Shown: positions 15,974-24,094 of the stretch, in pieces
Numbering within the stretch: the first letter of the stretch is position 1
Layout: the number at the start of each line of letters is the position of its first letter
Assembly (NCBI GenBank): GCA_002436105.1
Contig: DIXU01000006.1
Coordinates: forward strand, 62,001 to 126,000
DNA: 64,000 bases
Origin: Candidatus Aminicenantes bacterium UBA6072
GTDB taxonomy: Bacteria > Acidobacteriota > Aminicenantia > UBA2199
Reading direction: 5' to 3'
Translations under genes and position numbers: made by a program
Notes under the pieces: model-generated
What the model was told of the DNA's origin: nothing
Seen by the model: the letters and a program-made list of their open reading frames with translations, nothing else
Database searches by the model: none

Positions 15974-17731
15974 ATGCTTACTATGATAAAACATTTTATC
16001 TTACTCATCCTCTTCTTCATTACTTCCTGTGCAAGAGAAAACAGAATTCCTGTTGAAAGCATTGAACTTGCAAAAGGGCTATACCGGTTAACCATTCAGG
16101 GAATAAACGCAGTCGCCCTGATCGACAGTAATGGCAATGCGCTTCTGTCCGATAACTTTAAAGATATCCATTCCAAAGCATTGCAAGGCGAGCTAAGAAG
16201 ACTTGGGTGCAAAAGGATTGCTTACATGATCAACACACATTTCCATGGCGACCATTGCGGAGGGAATAAAACAATAAACGAAGGGGTAATCATTTCGCAC
16301 TTAAACACGAGAAAATCGCTTGAATCCGATCATAGATCTGTTTTCTGGCAGGACACTTCAAGGGCTTTCCCACCAAAGGCCCTGCCTCATATTACTCTTA
16401 CCGATAAGATGACGATACATTTTGCTGATGAAGAAATCGAGCTGATTCCGTTTCCCGGAGGACATACAAACAGCGACATTGCTGTTTACTTCAAAAATAG
16501 CAAAGTGATGCATGTAAGCGATTTGCTCTTTTCAATCGGATTCCCGGCAATTGATTCTGAGCGGGGCGGGAATGTTTTCAGGTTTGCAGAAAACCTAAAG
16601 ACCATTATTGAGCAGTATCCAGACGATATAACCTTTGTAGCCGGGCACGGAAGAGAGTATTCGAATTTAGAGCTTCGGGAATATCACGACATGATTGAAT
16701 CATCAGCGAATATTGTGAGGGCAGCCATGAAAGATGGACGAGACCTGCAACAGGTAAAGCAAGGTAAACTGCTCGACAAGTGGAGTCGCCATTCAAATGG
16801 ATACTTCTCGTGCGACGACTGGGCCGAAATTGTTTATTATAGTTTACAATGGGCCGATACATTGGGTGAGTTCTTTCACCTTAATAACCTCAAAGGAAAT
16901 TATATCGACAATACAATTCCTGAAACTGAACCGCTGATCTTTGCGCCGGGAGTAATTACCACTCAGGCCCATGAAGGTTGTTCCGGATTCAATAAAGAGA
17001 TGGACAGGTTTTATTTTCAGCGTTGGGAAGGAATTATCCCAAGTTTATTTGTAACCAAATACAATCAGGGAAAGTGGTCTGTTCCGGAACTATTAAAAAC
17101 CACCTTTGAAGCTCCAATTTATGATTTTAGCATCTCACCCGCTGGTAACAAATTGGTTTTCTCATCCTCTGAGCAGATTGCCAGACATGGAATTGAGCAG
17201 ATAGGGCATAACATTTTTTTTCTAGAAAATGAGAGTGGGACATGGAAGCTGAATTCTTCTTTACCTGATTCCGGCATCAATACAACATACCACGACAGCT
17301 ACCCATGCCTTTCTGAGAATGGGAATTTGTACTTTTTCTCTAACCGACCGGGAGGATACGGGAAAACAGATATCTACTATTCAGAATACAAAGATGGAAA
17401 ATACAATACTCCAGTGAATTTGGGAGAGATAATTAACACTATGTATGATGAGTGGGATCCTTTTGTTGCCCCCGATGAGGGGTATATGATATTTTGCTCA
17501 AAAAAACCATCAGGTTTAGGCGAAGATGATTTGTACGTATCGTTTAAAATCGATAATTCATGGAGCGTTCCGATAAGTCTGGGAAGCAAAATCAATACAC
17601 CTTTCAGTGAAAACAGGCCGACTGTTACTCCCGATGGCAAATTCCTGTTCTTTACACGAAATCTATATGGGTGCAGAGATATCTACTGGGTCTCGGCAAA
17701 AATTATCGAAGAGCTGAAACCAAAGAAATAG
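15974..17731 (+). CDS. MBL hydrolase-PD40 fusion lipoprotein
   Basis: A 585-residue protein. The lipobox is FFITSC (Cys19). An MBL-fold domain (about 30-300) follows with zinc motif HFHGDH at 89-94, GGHTNSD, HVSDLLF and AGHGREYS. From about 310 the sequence changes to a PD40 propeller: a weakened N-box (ETEPLIFAPGVITTQAHEG), blades such as YPCLSENGNLYFFSNRPGGYG and VTPDGKFLFFTRN, and the ending DIYWVSAKIIEELKPKK. MBL and PD40 domains occur separately in neighbouring genes, so this is a local-style fusion. Composition is much more AT-rich than the flanks. It is probably an outer-membrane-anchored or periplasmic hydrolase with a binding propeller; the substrate is unknown. Confidence 0.85.
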   Translation: MLTMIKHFILLILFFITSCARENRIPVESIELAKGLYRLTIQGINAVALIDSNGNALLSDNFKDIHSKALQGELRRLGCKRIAYMINTHFHGDHCGGNKTINEGVIISHLNTRKSLESDHRSVFWQDTSRAFPPKALPHITLTDKMTIHFADEEIELIPFPGGHTNSDIAVYFKNSKVMHVSDLLFSIGFPAIDSERGGNVFRFAENLKTIIEQYPDDITFVAGHGREYSNLELREYHDMIESSANIVRAAMKDGRDLQQVKQGKLLDKWSRHSNGYFSCDDWAEIVYYSLQWADTLGEFFHLNNLKGNYIDNTIPETEPLIFAPGVITTQAHEGCSGFNKEMDRFYFQRWEGIIPSLFVTKYNQGKWSVPELLKTTFEAPIYDFSISPAGNKLVFSSSEQIARHGIEQIGHNIFFLENESGTWKLNSSLPDSGINTTYHDSYPCLSENGNLYFFSNRPGGYGKTDIYYSEYKDGKYNTPVNLGEIINTMYDEWDPFVAPDEGYMIFCSKKPSGLGEDDLYVSFKIDNSWSVPISLGSKINTPFSENRPTVTPDGKFLFFTRNLYGCRDIYWVSAKIIEELKPKK

Positions 17732-17744
17732 TCAACCAACCCAA

Positions 17745-17792
17745 AGTTGGGTCTCCGCAAAAATCATCGAAGAGTTGAGGCCGAAGGAATAA
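17745..17792 (+). pseudogene. Second PD40 tail relic after the fusion gene
   Basis: Only 13 nt after the real stop, a second copy of the family ending reads SWVSAKIIEELRPKE and stops. It is followed by the leader repeat and the amidohydrolase start. A duplicated gene end with no gene body. Confidence 0.75.
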
Positions 17793-17794
17793 AG

Positions 17795-17839
17795 AACCCC
17801 AATACAACATTAATTTAAATTTAAGGAGAAATCAAAATG
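17795..17839 (+). repeat. Leader repeat (copy 2), carrying the amidohydrolase ribosome site
   Basis: CCCCAATACAACATTAATTT, then AAGGAGAAATCAAAATGA. It supplies the Shine-Dalgarno and ATG (17837) of the next gene. Confidence 0.75.
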
Positions 17840-19180
17840 AACTGGAATCACATGAAACAAATGAAAATCAAACTAGGTATTGTACTTTCAATGTTATTAT
17901 TTGCATCTCAAATCCAAGCTTCTCCTGCTGATACGGTTGTAATTATTGCAGGCAAGCTAATTGATGTAAAAAATGCAACTATTCTCAGTAACCACGCAAT
18001 ATTAATTGTTGGAGAATACATTAATAAAATAGGGCCGAAGGATGTTATTTTGTCTCAAATAAATGAAAACAGTAAAATAATTAATCTTGAATCGGCAACT
18101 GTATTACCTGGATTAATTGACTGCCATGTTCATCTAGGTATAACCTATGGAAATAACTATTTCAGAGATCTTGTAACAAAAACTTCCATAGATAATGCAA
18201 TTGAAGCTACAGTGAATGCTCGCAAAACGCTCGAAGCAGGTTTTACATCGGTCAGGGATTTGGGAACAAGTAAAGATTTTATTGATATTGGGCTTAGAAA
18301 TGCCATAAATAGCGGCATTATCCCTGGCCCAAGAATTCAATCTGCAGGAATTTATATTGGTTCAACGGGAGGACATGCAGATATGATAGGTATTTCACCT
18401 TACATAATATTTGACCAATTTTCAGGTGTAGCAGATGGAAACGATGAGATCAGAAAAATGATACGGTTTAATGTTAAAAATGGTGCTGATCTCATAAAAA
18501 TAATGTTAGATGGAACTATTGTTGAATCTGAGCCAGTTTCAGATAAATCACAATATTCACAAGAAGAAATAAATGTTTGTGCTGAGGAGGCTAAAAGATG
18601 GGGAAAAAAGGTTTCAGCACATGTTCATGGTGCAGGGATAATAAAAAAAGCAATAAATGCTGGAATATATTCAATTGAACATGCCTCATATATGGATGAT
18701 GAATGTATAAGATTAGCAAAACAGAAAGGTACATTTATTATTCCTACTCCTTATTGGATTAAATACACTATAGATCAAATGATTCAGAGAGGAGCTCCTA
18801 CTTCAATCATAGAAAAATATCAATCATTATTTAAATTGCAAGAGAGTAATTTTAAAAAGATAGTGCAAAGTGGGGTTAAAATTGTATATGGAACCGATGC
18901 AACAATATTTCCACATGGATGGAATGCCAAGCAATTTCCCCTTATGGTTGAATGGGGCATGAATCCAATGAAAGCCCTTCAATCTGCTACAATCGATGCT
19001 TCCGAACTTCTCGGATGGTCCGATAAGGTGGGAGTTCTAGAATCAGGATATTATGCAGATATCATTGCTGTTGAAGAAAACCCTGTTGATAATATAGGAG
19101 CCCTTGAACAGGTCGATTTTATTATGAAAGGGGGTCGGATAGTTAAAAATAATTTTGATCAGATACCTACTGTTAAATAG
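17837..19180 (+). CDS. Exported imidazolonepropionase-like amidohydrolase
   Basis: A 447-residue protein with a signal peptide (about 1-29) and a full amidohydrolase TIM-barrel. It shows His97-x-His99 in GLIDCHVHLG, the metal-bridging Lys in GADLIKIML, His in SAHVHG and SIEHASY, and the catalytic Asp in IVYGTDAT. The composite beta-sandwich halves are visible (VVIIAGKLIDV at the start, GYYADIIAVEENPV near the end). Exported members often act as Xaa-Pro dipeptidases or on cyclic amides. It is the most AT-rich gene in the window (sampled lines about 27-35% G+C) with AAA/ATA-rich codons, so recent import is likely. Translation is driven by the leader repeat. Confidence 0.85.
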   Translation: MNWNHMKQMKIKLGIVLSMLLFASQIQASPADTVVIIAGKLIDVKNATILSNHAILIVGEYINKIGPKDVILSQINENSKIINLESATVLPGLIDCHVHLGITYGNNYFRDLVTKTSIDNAIEATVNARKTLEAGFTSVRDLGTSKDFIDIGLRNAINSGIIPGPRIQSAGIYIGSTGGHADMIGISPYIIFDQFSGVADGNDEIRKMIRFNVKNGADLIKIMLDGTIVESEPVSDKSQYSQEEINVCAEEAKRWGKKVSAHVHGAGIIKKAINAGIYSIEHASYMDDECIRLAKQKGTFIIPTPYWIKYTIDQMIQRGAPTSIIEKYQSLFKLQESNFKKIVQSGVKIVYGTDATIFPHGWNAKQFPLMVEWGMNPMKALQSATIDASELLGWSDKVGVLESGYYADIIAVEENPVDNIGALEQVDFIMKGGRIVKNNFDQIPTVK

Positions 19181-19251
19181 TTTAAAATCGGTAATTGTTG
19201 AGTTTTTTCCGATTATTCTGTAGAAAAAGAAGATGAAAAAGAGAAATTACA

Positions 19252-20250
19252 ATGAAAAAACTAATTCTTTTCAGTTATCTGCTAGTAACAGCAATAACAA
19301 TTAATGCACAGCAAACCGATTTCCCAAAACTCACGGGTCCTTACCTCGGTCAAAAACCGCCGGGAATGACACCGGAAATATTTTCGCCGGGGATTATTTC
19401 ATTTGGTTACCATGAACATCGTATGGCAATCTCCCCTGACGGAAGAGAAATATTTTATTCAGTAGCAAATGCTGATGATTCTATTGTACAAATAATGTCT
19501 ACAAAAAATATTAACGGAAGTTGGACAATACCGGAGGTTGCTTCTTTTTCAAACATAGGAATGAATCTGCACCCTGCATTCTCACCCGATGGAAAACGCA
19601 TATACTTTGCCTCAACACGCCTTGCAGAAAGTGATGGAAAGCTGAAGAAAGACACAGATATATGGTTCGTCGAAAGAAGGGGTGAAGACTGGTCGGATCC
19701 AATACATTTGCCGAATACTATAAATACAATTAACAATGAATCAAGCCCCTCATTAATGGCTGACGGAACTTTATATTTTGAAAAAATAATCGAGAAAGAA
19801 AAATGTGAGTTTGATATTTATTATTCGAGTTTTGAAAATAATTCTTTTCAGGAAGCAATAAAATTATTAAGCCCCGTTAATACCGACTATATAGATTTAG
19901 GACCTTTCATTTCTCCCGATGGAAGCTATCTGCTCTTTTATTCCTATCGTCCAGGTACACAGGGTGGAGCTGATCTTTATATTGCTTTCAAGAATGATGA
20001 TGGAACTTGGAAGTATCCGGTTAATCTGGGTGAGAAAATAAATTCTTCGTTTATCGATTGGGCTCCAATCATCACGCCTGATGGAAAATATTTGGTTTTT
20101 TCAAGTTACAGAAATATTGATCCGGTTATTCATGAGGATAATACCTACACAGATGCTTTAAGAAAAGGGCTCGGTGAACCAAAGATCGGAGATGGTACTT
20201 TTTATTGGGTCTCTGCAAAAATCATCGAAGAGTTGAGGTCGAAGGAGTAA
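19252..20250 (+). CDS. Exported PD40 beta-propeller protein (YLGQ box type, AT-rich)
   Basis: A 332-residue protein with a signal peptide ending INAQ, the N-box FPKLTGPYLGQKPPGMTPEI and FSPGIIS, blades (ISPDGREIFYSV, FSPDGKRIYFAST, ITPDGKYLVFSSYR) and the tail YWVSAKIIEELRSKE. It is a paralogue of the 12766 gene, with the same order of boxes but AT-rich codons. No catalytic residues are seen, so a periplasmic binding or scaffold role is the best guess. An insertion before the tail (DPVIHEDNTYTDALRKGLGE) distinguishes it. The next gene is preceded by the leader repeat placed exactly after this stop codon. Confidence 0.8.
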   Translation: MKKLILFSYLLVTAITINAQQTDFPKLTGPYLGQKPPGMTPEIFSPGIISFGYHEHRMAISPDGREIFYSVANADDSIVQIMSTKNINGSWTIPEVASFSNIGMNLHPAFSPDGKRIYFASTRLAESDGKLKKDTDIWFVERRGEDWSDPIHLPNTINTINNESSPSLMADGTLYFEKIIEKEKCEFDIYYSSFENNSFQEAIKLLSPVNTDYIDLGPFISPDGSYLLFYSYRPGTQGGADLYIAFKNDDGTWKYPVNLGEKINSSFIDWAPIITPDGKYLVFSSYRNIDPVIHEDNTYTDALRKGLGEPKIGDGTFYWVSAKIIEELRSKE

Positions 20251-20291
20251 AAAACCTCAATACAACATTAATTTAAGGAGAAATCAAAATG
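20251..20291 (+). repeat. Leader repeat (copy 3), carrying the aspartyl-protease ribosome site
   Basis: CCTCAATACAACATTAATTT, then AAGGAGAAATCAAAATG. It joins the stop of the PD40 gene to the ATG at 20289. Confidence 0.75.
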
Positions 20292-21515
20292 AAAAAATCA
20301 GTAAATGTTTTCAGCTTGCTGCTGGTTGCATATCTGGCAATGAGTTCACTCAGCGCTCAAGTTCGAATGGAGATGCCCGTTGGCACGGTTGAGTTCTCCA
20401 ACAATAATACGAGTACCAGCCTGCCATTCAAACTCATGGATCATCTTGTCGTTATTGATGTCGAGCTGAACGGAATAACAATGAATCTCGTTCTCGACAG
20501 TGGAATGCCGTTCGACGGAGTTCTCCTTTATGGAAGCAACAAGATCGATTCTGCAAAACTGAGCTTTTCATCCAAGATGCCGATCCGGGGCATCGGTGGT
20601 GATCCGGTTCTCGCTGATGTCTGTATGGGAGCCGCATTTAAAGTACCCAGCCTCACATTGAGTAACCAGATGATCGTTGTCGTCCCACACGACCCCGAAA
20701 GAAGCAGGCATTTTGAAGGGCAGGATGGAGTCATCGGATTCTCCTTCTTGGGTCACTTGCGTGTAAGTATTGATTATGAGAAAAAACTCATAACTTTAAG
20801 CAAGCCGGGCACTAGCAGGGAATCTGATCTGGGACAAAAGATCCCTGTGGAAGTTCGCTCAAATAGAATCTTTGCAAAAGCGGATGTCCAGTTGGCGAAT
20901 GGGACAACCATTCCTGGCGAATTCGTCATTGACCTGGGCAACAGGTCTGCATTGACCTTGAACACTGGCAGCAGGAGCGATCTGAAATTACCTGAAAAAA
21001 CTATATCATATTATGCACGTGGACTGACGAGCAGAATCGGCCGGAAAATGGGGAGAATCAAGAGTTTTAGAATCGGAGGTTTTCAATTAAACAATGTTCT
21101 TTCCTTGTTTCATGACGGAAGTGAGGAACCGACTCCTCCCTGGGAAAAAGAAGGCGCCGTAGGAAGTCAAATTCTGAGCCGGTTCAATGTAACTTTTGAC
21201 ATTCCCGGGGGACAGATATATTTAATGAAGAATGGATTGTTTAACGAACCTTTCGAATTGAATATGGCAGGGATTCAGATAGAAAGGGCTGCGGATAATA
21301 ACATGACAGTATTTAACGTAATTCCCGGTTCCCCTGCGGATAAACACATTCGAGTTGGAGATAAAATCACCATGGTGAATGAAAAACCTTCATCGCAAAT
21401 GACCAAAGATGATTTCGAAAAGGTTTTCAAGATATTTGCAAGTGAAGTATCTCTCGTTATCGAACGTTCAGGCGAACAGATCAAAGTTAAATTGAAATTG
21501 GAGAGAATCATTTAG
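20289..21515 (+). CDS. Exported retropepsin-like aspartyl protease with PDZ domain
   Basis: A 408-residue protein with a signal peptide (1-23). Two retropepsin-like halves are present. The first has the classical LVLDSG at Asp70-Ser-Gly. The second has FVIDLGNRSAL, where the triplet is DLG instead of DSG/DTG. An alpha/beta linker contains GFSFLGHLRVSIDY. The last 85 residues form a PDZ domain (VFNVIPGSPADKHIRVGDKI). Bacterial aspartyl protease-PDZ proteins of this type are known in families annotated aspartyl_protease_2; targets are unknown. Translation starts from the leader repeat. The gene is moderately AT-rich and closes the AT-rich block before the duplicated isochorismatase segment. Confidence 0.8.
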   Translation: MKKSVNVFSLLLVAYLAMSSLSAQVRMEMPVGTVEFSNNNTSTSLPFKLMDHLVVIDVELNGITMNLVLDSGMPFDGVLLYGSNKIDSAKLSFSSKMPIRGIGGDPVLADVCMGAAFKVPSLTLSNQMIVVVPHDPERSRHFEGQDGVIGFSFLGHLRVSIDYEKKLITLSKPGTSRESDLGQKIPVEVRSNRIFAKADVQLANGTTIPGEFVIDLGNRSALTLNTGSRSDLKLPEKTISYYARGLTSRIGRKMGRIKSFRIGGFQLNNVLSLFHDGSEEPTPPWEKEGAVGSQILSRFNVTFDIPGGQIYLMKNGLFNEPFELNMAGIQIERAADNNMTVFNVIPGSPADKHIRVGDKITMVNEKPSSQMTKDDFEKVFKIFASEVSLVIERSGEQIKVKLKLERII

Positions 21516-21563
21516 CAAGCCGTCCGGCAGTTTTGGACAGGCGAAGAAAAGGAGGTTTCGAGC

Positions 21564-22154
21564 ATGAATGAAAAAAAGGTCTTGATTCTGACCTTGATCT
21601 GGGTGCTTCTCCCCTTTGCGGGAATGGCGCAGCCGGAAGTGGCCGGCGAGGCGATCCGGCCGGCGCTGGTGGTGGTCGACGTGCAGAACGCTTACCTGCC
21701 GAAGATGTCGGAACAGGAAAAGAAGTACGCCCTCTCGGTGATCAACGGCTCGATCTGGTTCTTCCGCCAGCACAAGCTGCCGGTGGTGCGCGTCTATCAC
21801 CGCGATCTGCGCTGGGGGCCGGCCGAGGGCGATCCGGAATTCGCCTACCCGGAATCGATCCTGCCCCTCGCGAACGACATCAGGATCGTCAAGCACTTCC
21901 CGAGCGCCTTCGTCCAGACCGACCTGGACCGGATCCTGAAGAAGAAAGGCTGCAATACCGTTTTCCTCTGCGGCCTCTCCGCCACCGCCTGCGTGCTGGC
22001 CACCTACCACGGCGGCGTGGAGCGCGGCTACAAGGTCTTCATGGTCAGGGACGGGGTGTTGAGCCACAACCCCGGCTATACCAGCGTCATCACCGAAGTC
22101 TGCGAGTCGCTGAACTTCGAGTCCATGATGTTCTTCCTGCAGCGCCGGCGATGA
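21564..22154 (+). CDS. Exported isochorismatase-family cysteine hydrolase (copy 2)
   Basis: A 196-residue protein of the same length as the 3846 copy and the same triad: Asp39 in VVVDVQNAY, Lys110 in IVKHFPSAF and Cys143 in LSATACVLAT. The signal peptide is nearly unchanged (LTLIWVLLPFAGMAQ). Differences concentrate in the region 46-105 that lines the active-site mouth in this family, so the two copies may differ in substrate. AAGGAGG precedes the ATG. The surrounding DNA is also duplicated, which shows that the copy arose as a segment. Family call is firm; the reaction is unknown. Confidence 0.85.
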   Translation: MNEKKVLILTLIWVLLPFAGMAQPEVAGEAIRPALVVVDVQNAYLPKMSEQEKKYALSVINGSIWFFRQHKLPVVRVYHRDLRWGPAEGDPEFAYPESILPLANDIRIVKHFPSAFVQTDLDRILKKKGCNTVFLCGLSATACVLATYHGGVERGYKVFMVRDGVLSHNPGYTSVITEVCESLNFESMMFFLQRRR

Positions 22155-22242
22155 CCCGCGCTGCGGGCGGGCGGGAAGACATTGGCGAATATAGAGGCGC
22201 CATAAACAATTGCGCCCTGTTGGAACCAAAGGAACTTAAGCA

Positions 22243-22278
22243 AACCACTTCGCGGCTTGCCGCCGAGCGGCTTTCTTT
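22243..22278 (+). terminator. Degenerate terminator-like hairpin after isochorismatase copy 2
   Basis: GCGG-CTTG-CCGC or GCCGC-CGA-GCGGC can form, followed by TTTCTTT. The outer stem present after copy 1 is lost. Confidence 0.35.
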
Positions 22279-22308
22279 AGATCCCTCGCGCCAATACAAA
22301 GGAGCAGC

Positions 22309-22336
22309 TTGGGGTCAGGTCTCGATATTAGACATT
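22309..22336 (+). repeat. Interspersed TTGGGGTCAGGTCTCGATAT repeat
   Basis: The longest copy of the REP-like repeat in the window, continuing with TAGACATT. It lies in the gap 22155-22509, which otherwise holds the end of the duplicated segment and no gene that I can support. Confidence 0.7.
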
Positions 22337-22509
22337 GGTTCTTGAAAAACATAATCCAATTTGAGAGAAAGCAATCAAAATAGGAGGGATCGAATGGCAT
22401 CTCTAGAGTCATATGGGAAATCTCGGTTTGATTATCCTGCCTGCGTTATGAATAGACGATGTTTCAAATTTCTCGACGGAAGCGTTCCCTACCGTCACCG
22501 GAGGATCTC

Positions 22510-23025
22510 ATGAATGGACGTTCGAAAATGTTTTTTGTCGGGCTCGGAATATTGACGATTTTGGCTCCCACCCTCCGAGCGCAGGAGAAAGACGTCGAAA
22601 GCATGATCAACCACGCATACTCGGCGATGACAAGCCCCAAGGCTTCGGGTCAAGACTTCGAGGCAGCCTTGATCGAGATTTTAGATGCGACGCTTCTTAT
22701 TTTGCCCGCTTCGGATTACGCGGAAGAATTCCGGGGCCGGATCGACGTGGCCAAAAAGATGATCGTAGAAAGGGGGATGCTCAATGATAAAGTCCGGCAG
22801 TATCTGGGTTTCGCCTATCGTTTGGTCACGGCCGGGCAATTCTGGAAGCAGCCGGAAGAGATCAGGGCCGCTTATCGCCAAAAGGACATCTTAGAACAAT
22901 CACAAAAAGCCGTCCAAAGGGCCGTGGATTCCGCTCTAGCTGAAAGGAAAGCCGGCCGCGATGAGCAATCCGTCCGCTGGCTTCTCGAACTCGTCCTCTT
23001 GGTCGTGACACCCATTCAAACCTGA
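22510..23025 (+). CDS. Hypothetical exported helical protein
   Basis: 171 residues from ATG 22510, which follows GGAGGATCTC; an upstream in-frame ATG at 22459 lacks a ribosome site. A signal peptide (MFFVGLGILTILAPTLRAQ) precedes an almost wholly helical body: DFEAALIEILDATLLI, RGRIDVAKKMIVERG, VRQYLGFAYRLVTAGQFW. The helix-turn-helix pairing recalls tetratricopeptide-like or four-helix proteins, but no family signature is recognised. It stands between the interspersed repeat and the second LolA-like copy, in the GC-rich part of the island. Function is unknown; the gene is supported by its leader, ribosome site and coding bias. Confidence 0.65.
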   Translation: MNGRSKMFFVGLGILTILAPTLRAQEKDVESMINHAYSAMTSPKASGQDFEAALIEILDATLLILPASDYAEEFRGRIDVAKKMIVERGMLNDKVRQYLGFAYRLVTAGQFWKQPEEIRAAYRQKDILEQSQKAVQRAVDSALAERKAGRDEQSVRWLLELVLLVVTPIQT

Positions 23026-23190
23026 CCGTGTTCCTCCCCGGGCGGTAAGCGTGGCGGGCCGGAGTTGATTTGGAGGCGGCCTTGGAGTTTACGCATTAAT
23101 GATTCAAAAGCCATTATTATCAATGCGTATGATCCAAATAACAAGCTAAATATCGATAAGTTTAAAATTCAATGGGAGATTCATATTAAA

Positions 23191-23952
23191 ATGAAAAAAT
23201 CGCTGCTTGTGGTTGGATTTCTGTTGGCAACGGTCACAACCGTCGGGGCACAGCTGGCGGAATCCATCAGCCAGAACAACATCAAAAAAGTCAAAGAGCG
23301 TCTCGGCGACAAGCTGCTCACGACGGCCGATGCCGTCATCGCCAGGCATGTGCAAGCCATTGGCGGCCGGGAAGCGGTTCTGGCGGTCAAGACACTGATG
23401 GTCAAGGGAAGAAATACGCGCTTTGGTCAGGGGGATACTCCTCTCTACCGCTACTATGGACAACCCCACCTTTTTAAACAGACGAGATCCCCTGAAGACG
23501 CTGGTTTCATCCTAAGCAATGGCGAGAAGACTTGGTCCGTCTCCCCCGCCGGTCGCAGGGAGGTGACAGAGTGGTGGGGAATCTCCTTAAAACATTACAG
23601 GATTGACGGTAATTTCATTGACTATAAACGCAACGGCATTCACTATGAGTATGTGGGGCTGGAAGGATTTACAACGGAACCATTCGTGTATTACCACCTG
23701 CTCCGTACATACTCCGATGGGTTCAGCGAAGATCTGTATTTCGATGTGAATACCGGTTTATTGCATGCCATTTGGACAACAAGCTCCCCCATCAAAGACT
23801 CGCCGCAGGTTTTCTATGAGTACAGGGAAATCGGCGGCGTGCTGTTCCCGCATATCTGGATGAGGGTTCACGACAAAACCGCTCCGCCCCACTTGTTCAT
23901 CGTGGAGGAAGTCAAAATCAATGAAGATTTCGGAAAGGATTTCTTCAAATAA
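23191..23952 (+). CDS. Exported LolA-like protein (copy 2)
   Basis: A 253-residue paralogue of the 14971 gene, aligned end to end. The first 60 or so codons and the last 30 are nearly the same at the DNA level, while the centre (residues 85-215) is more diverged. That is a pattern of gene conversion at the ends. It keeps the HVQAIGGREAVLAVKTLMVKG opening and the KTAPPHLFIVEEVKINEDFG ending. The ATG at 23191 lacks the AAGGAG of copy 1 and is preceded only by GGGAG. The ligand is unknown. It is followed by the same type of signal/PD40-tail mini-ORF as copy 1. Confidence 0.75.
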   Translation: MKKSLLVVGFLLATVTTVGAQLAESISQNNIKKVKERLGDKLLTTADAVIARHVQAIGGREAVLAVKTLMVKGRNTRFGQGDTPLYRYYGQPHLFKQTRSPEDAGFILSNGEKTWSVSPAGRREVTEWWGISLKHYRIDGNFIDYKRNGIHYEYVGLEGFTTEPFVYYHLLRTYSDGFSEDLYFDVNTGLLHAIWTTSSPIKDSPQVFYEYREIGGVLFPHIWMRVHDKTAPPHLFIVEEVKINEDFGKDFFK

Positions 23953-23967
23953 ACGGCAGGGGTGAAG

Positions 23968-24060
23968 ATGAACAAATCAATTCTCATCAGCGGTCTGCTT
24001 CTGATGGCGGCAATAAGCTTTCCCGCAAAAATCATCGACAAATTGCGGCCGAAAGAATAA
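23968..24060 (+). pseudogene. Mini-ORF: signal peptide joined to a PD40 tail (copy 2)
   Basis: 30 codons: a nearly complete signal peptide (MNKSILISGLLLMAAIS) directly followed by FPAKIIDKLRPKE and stop. The signal half is longer than in copy 1 (15748), so the two deletions have different left ends but the same tail. Confidence 0.6.
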
Positions 24061-24094
24061 ATTAAACATTAGGGCCAATAGTAAGGAGAGACAG

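Larger units (their letters stand above)
21520..22296 (+). repeat. Segmental duplication, copy 2 (isochorismatase unit)
   Basis: Counterpart of 3801-4587 in the same orientation, including the upstream GCCGTCCGGCAG leader and the downstream GATCCCTCGCGCCAATA. The GC-rich composition returns sharply at its left edge. Confidence 0.85.
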
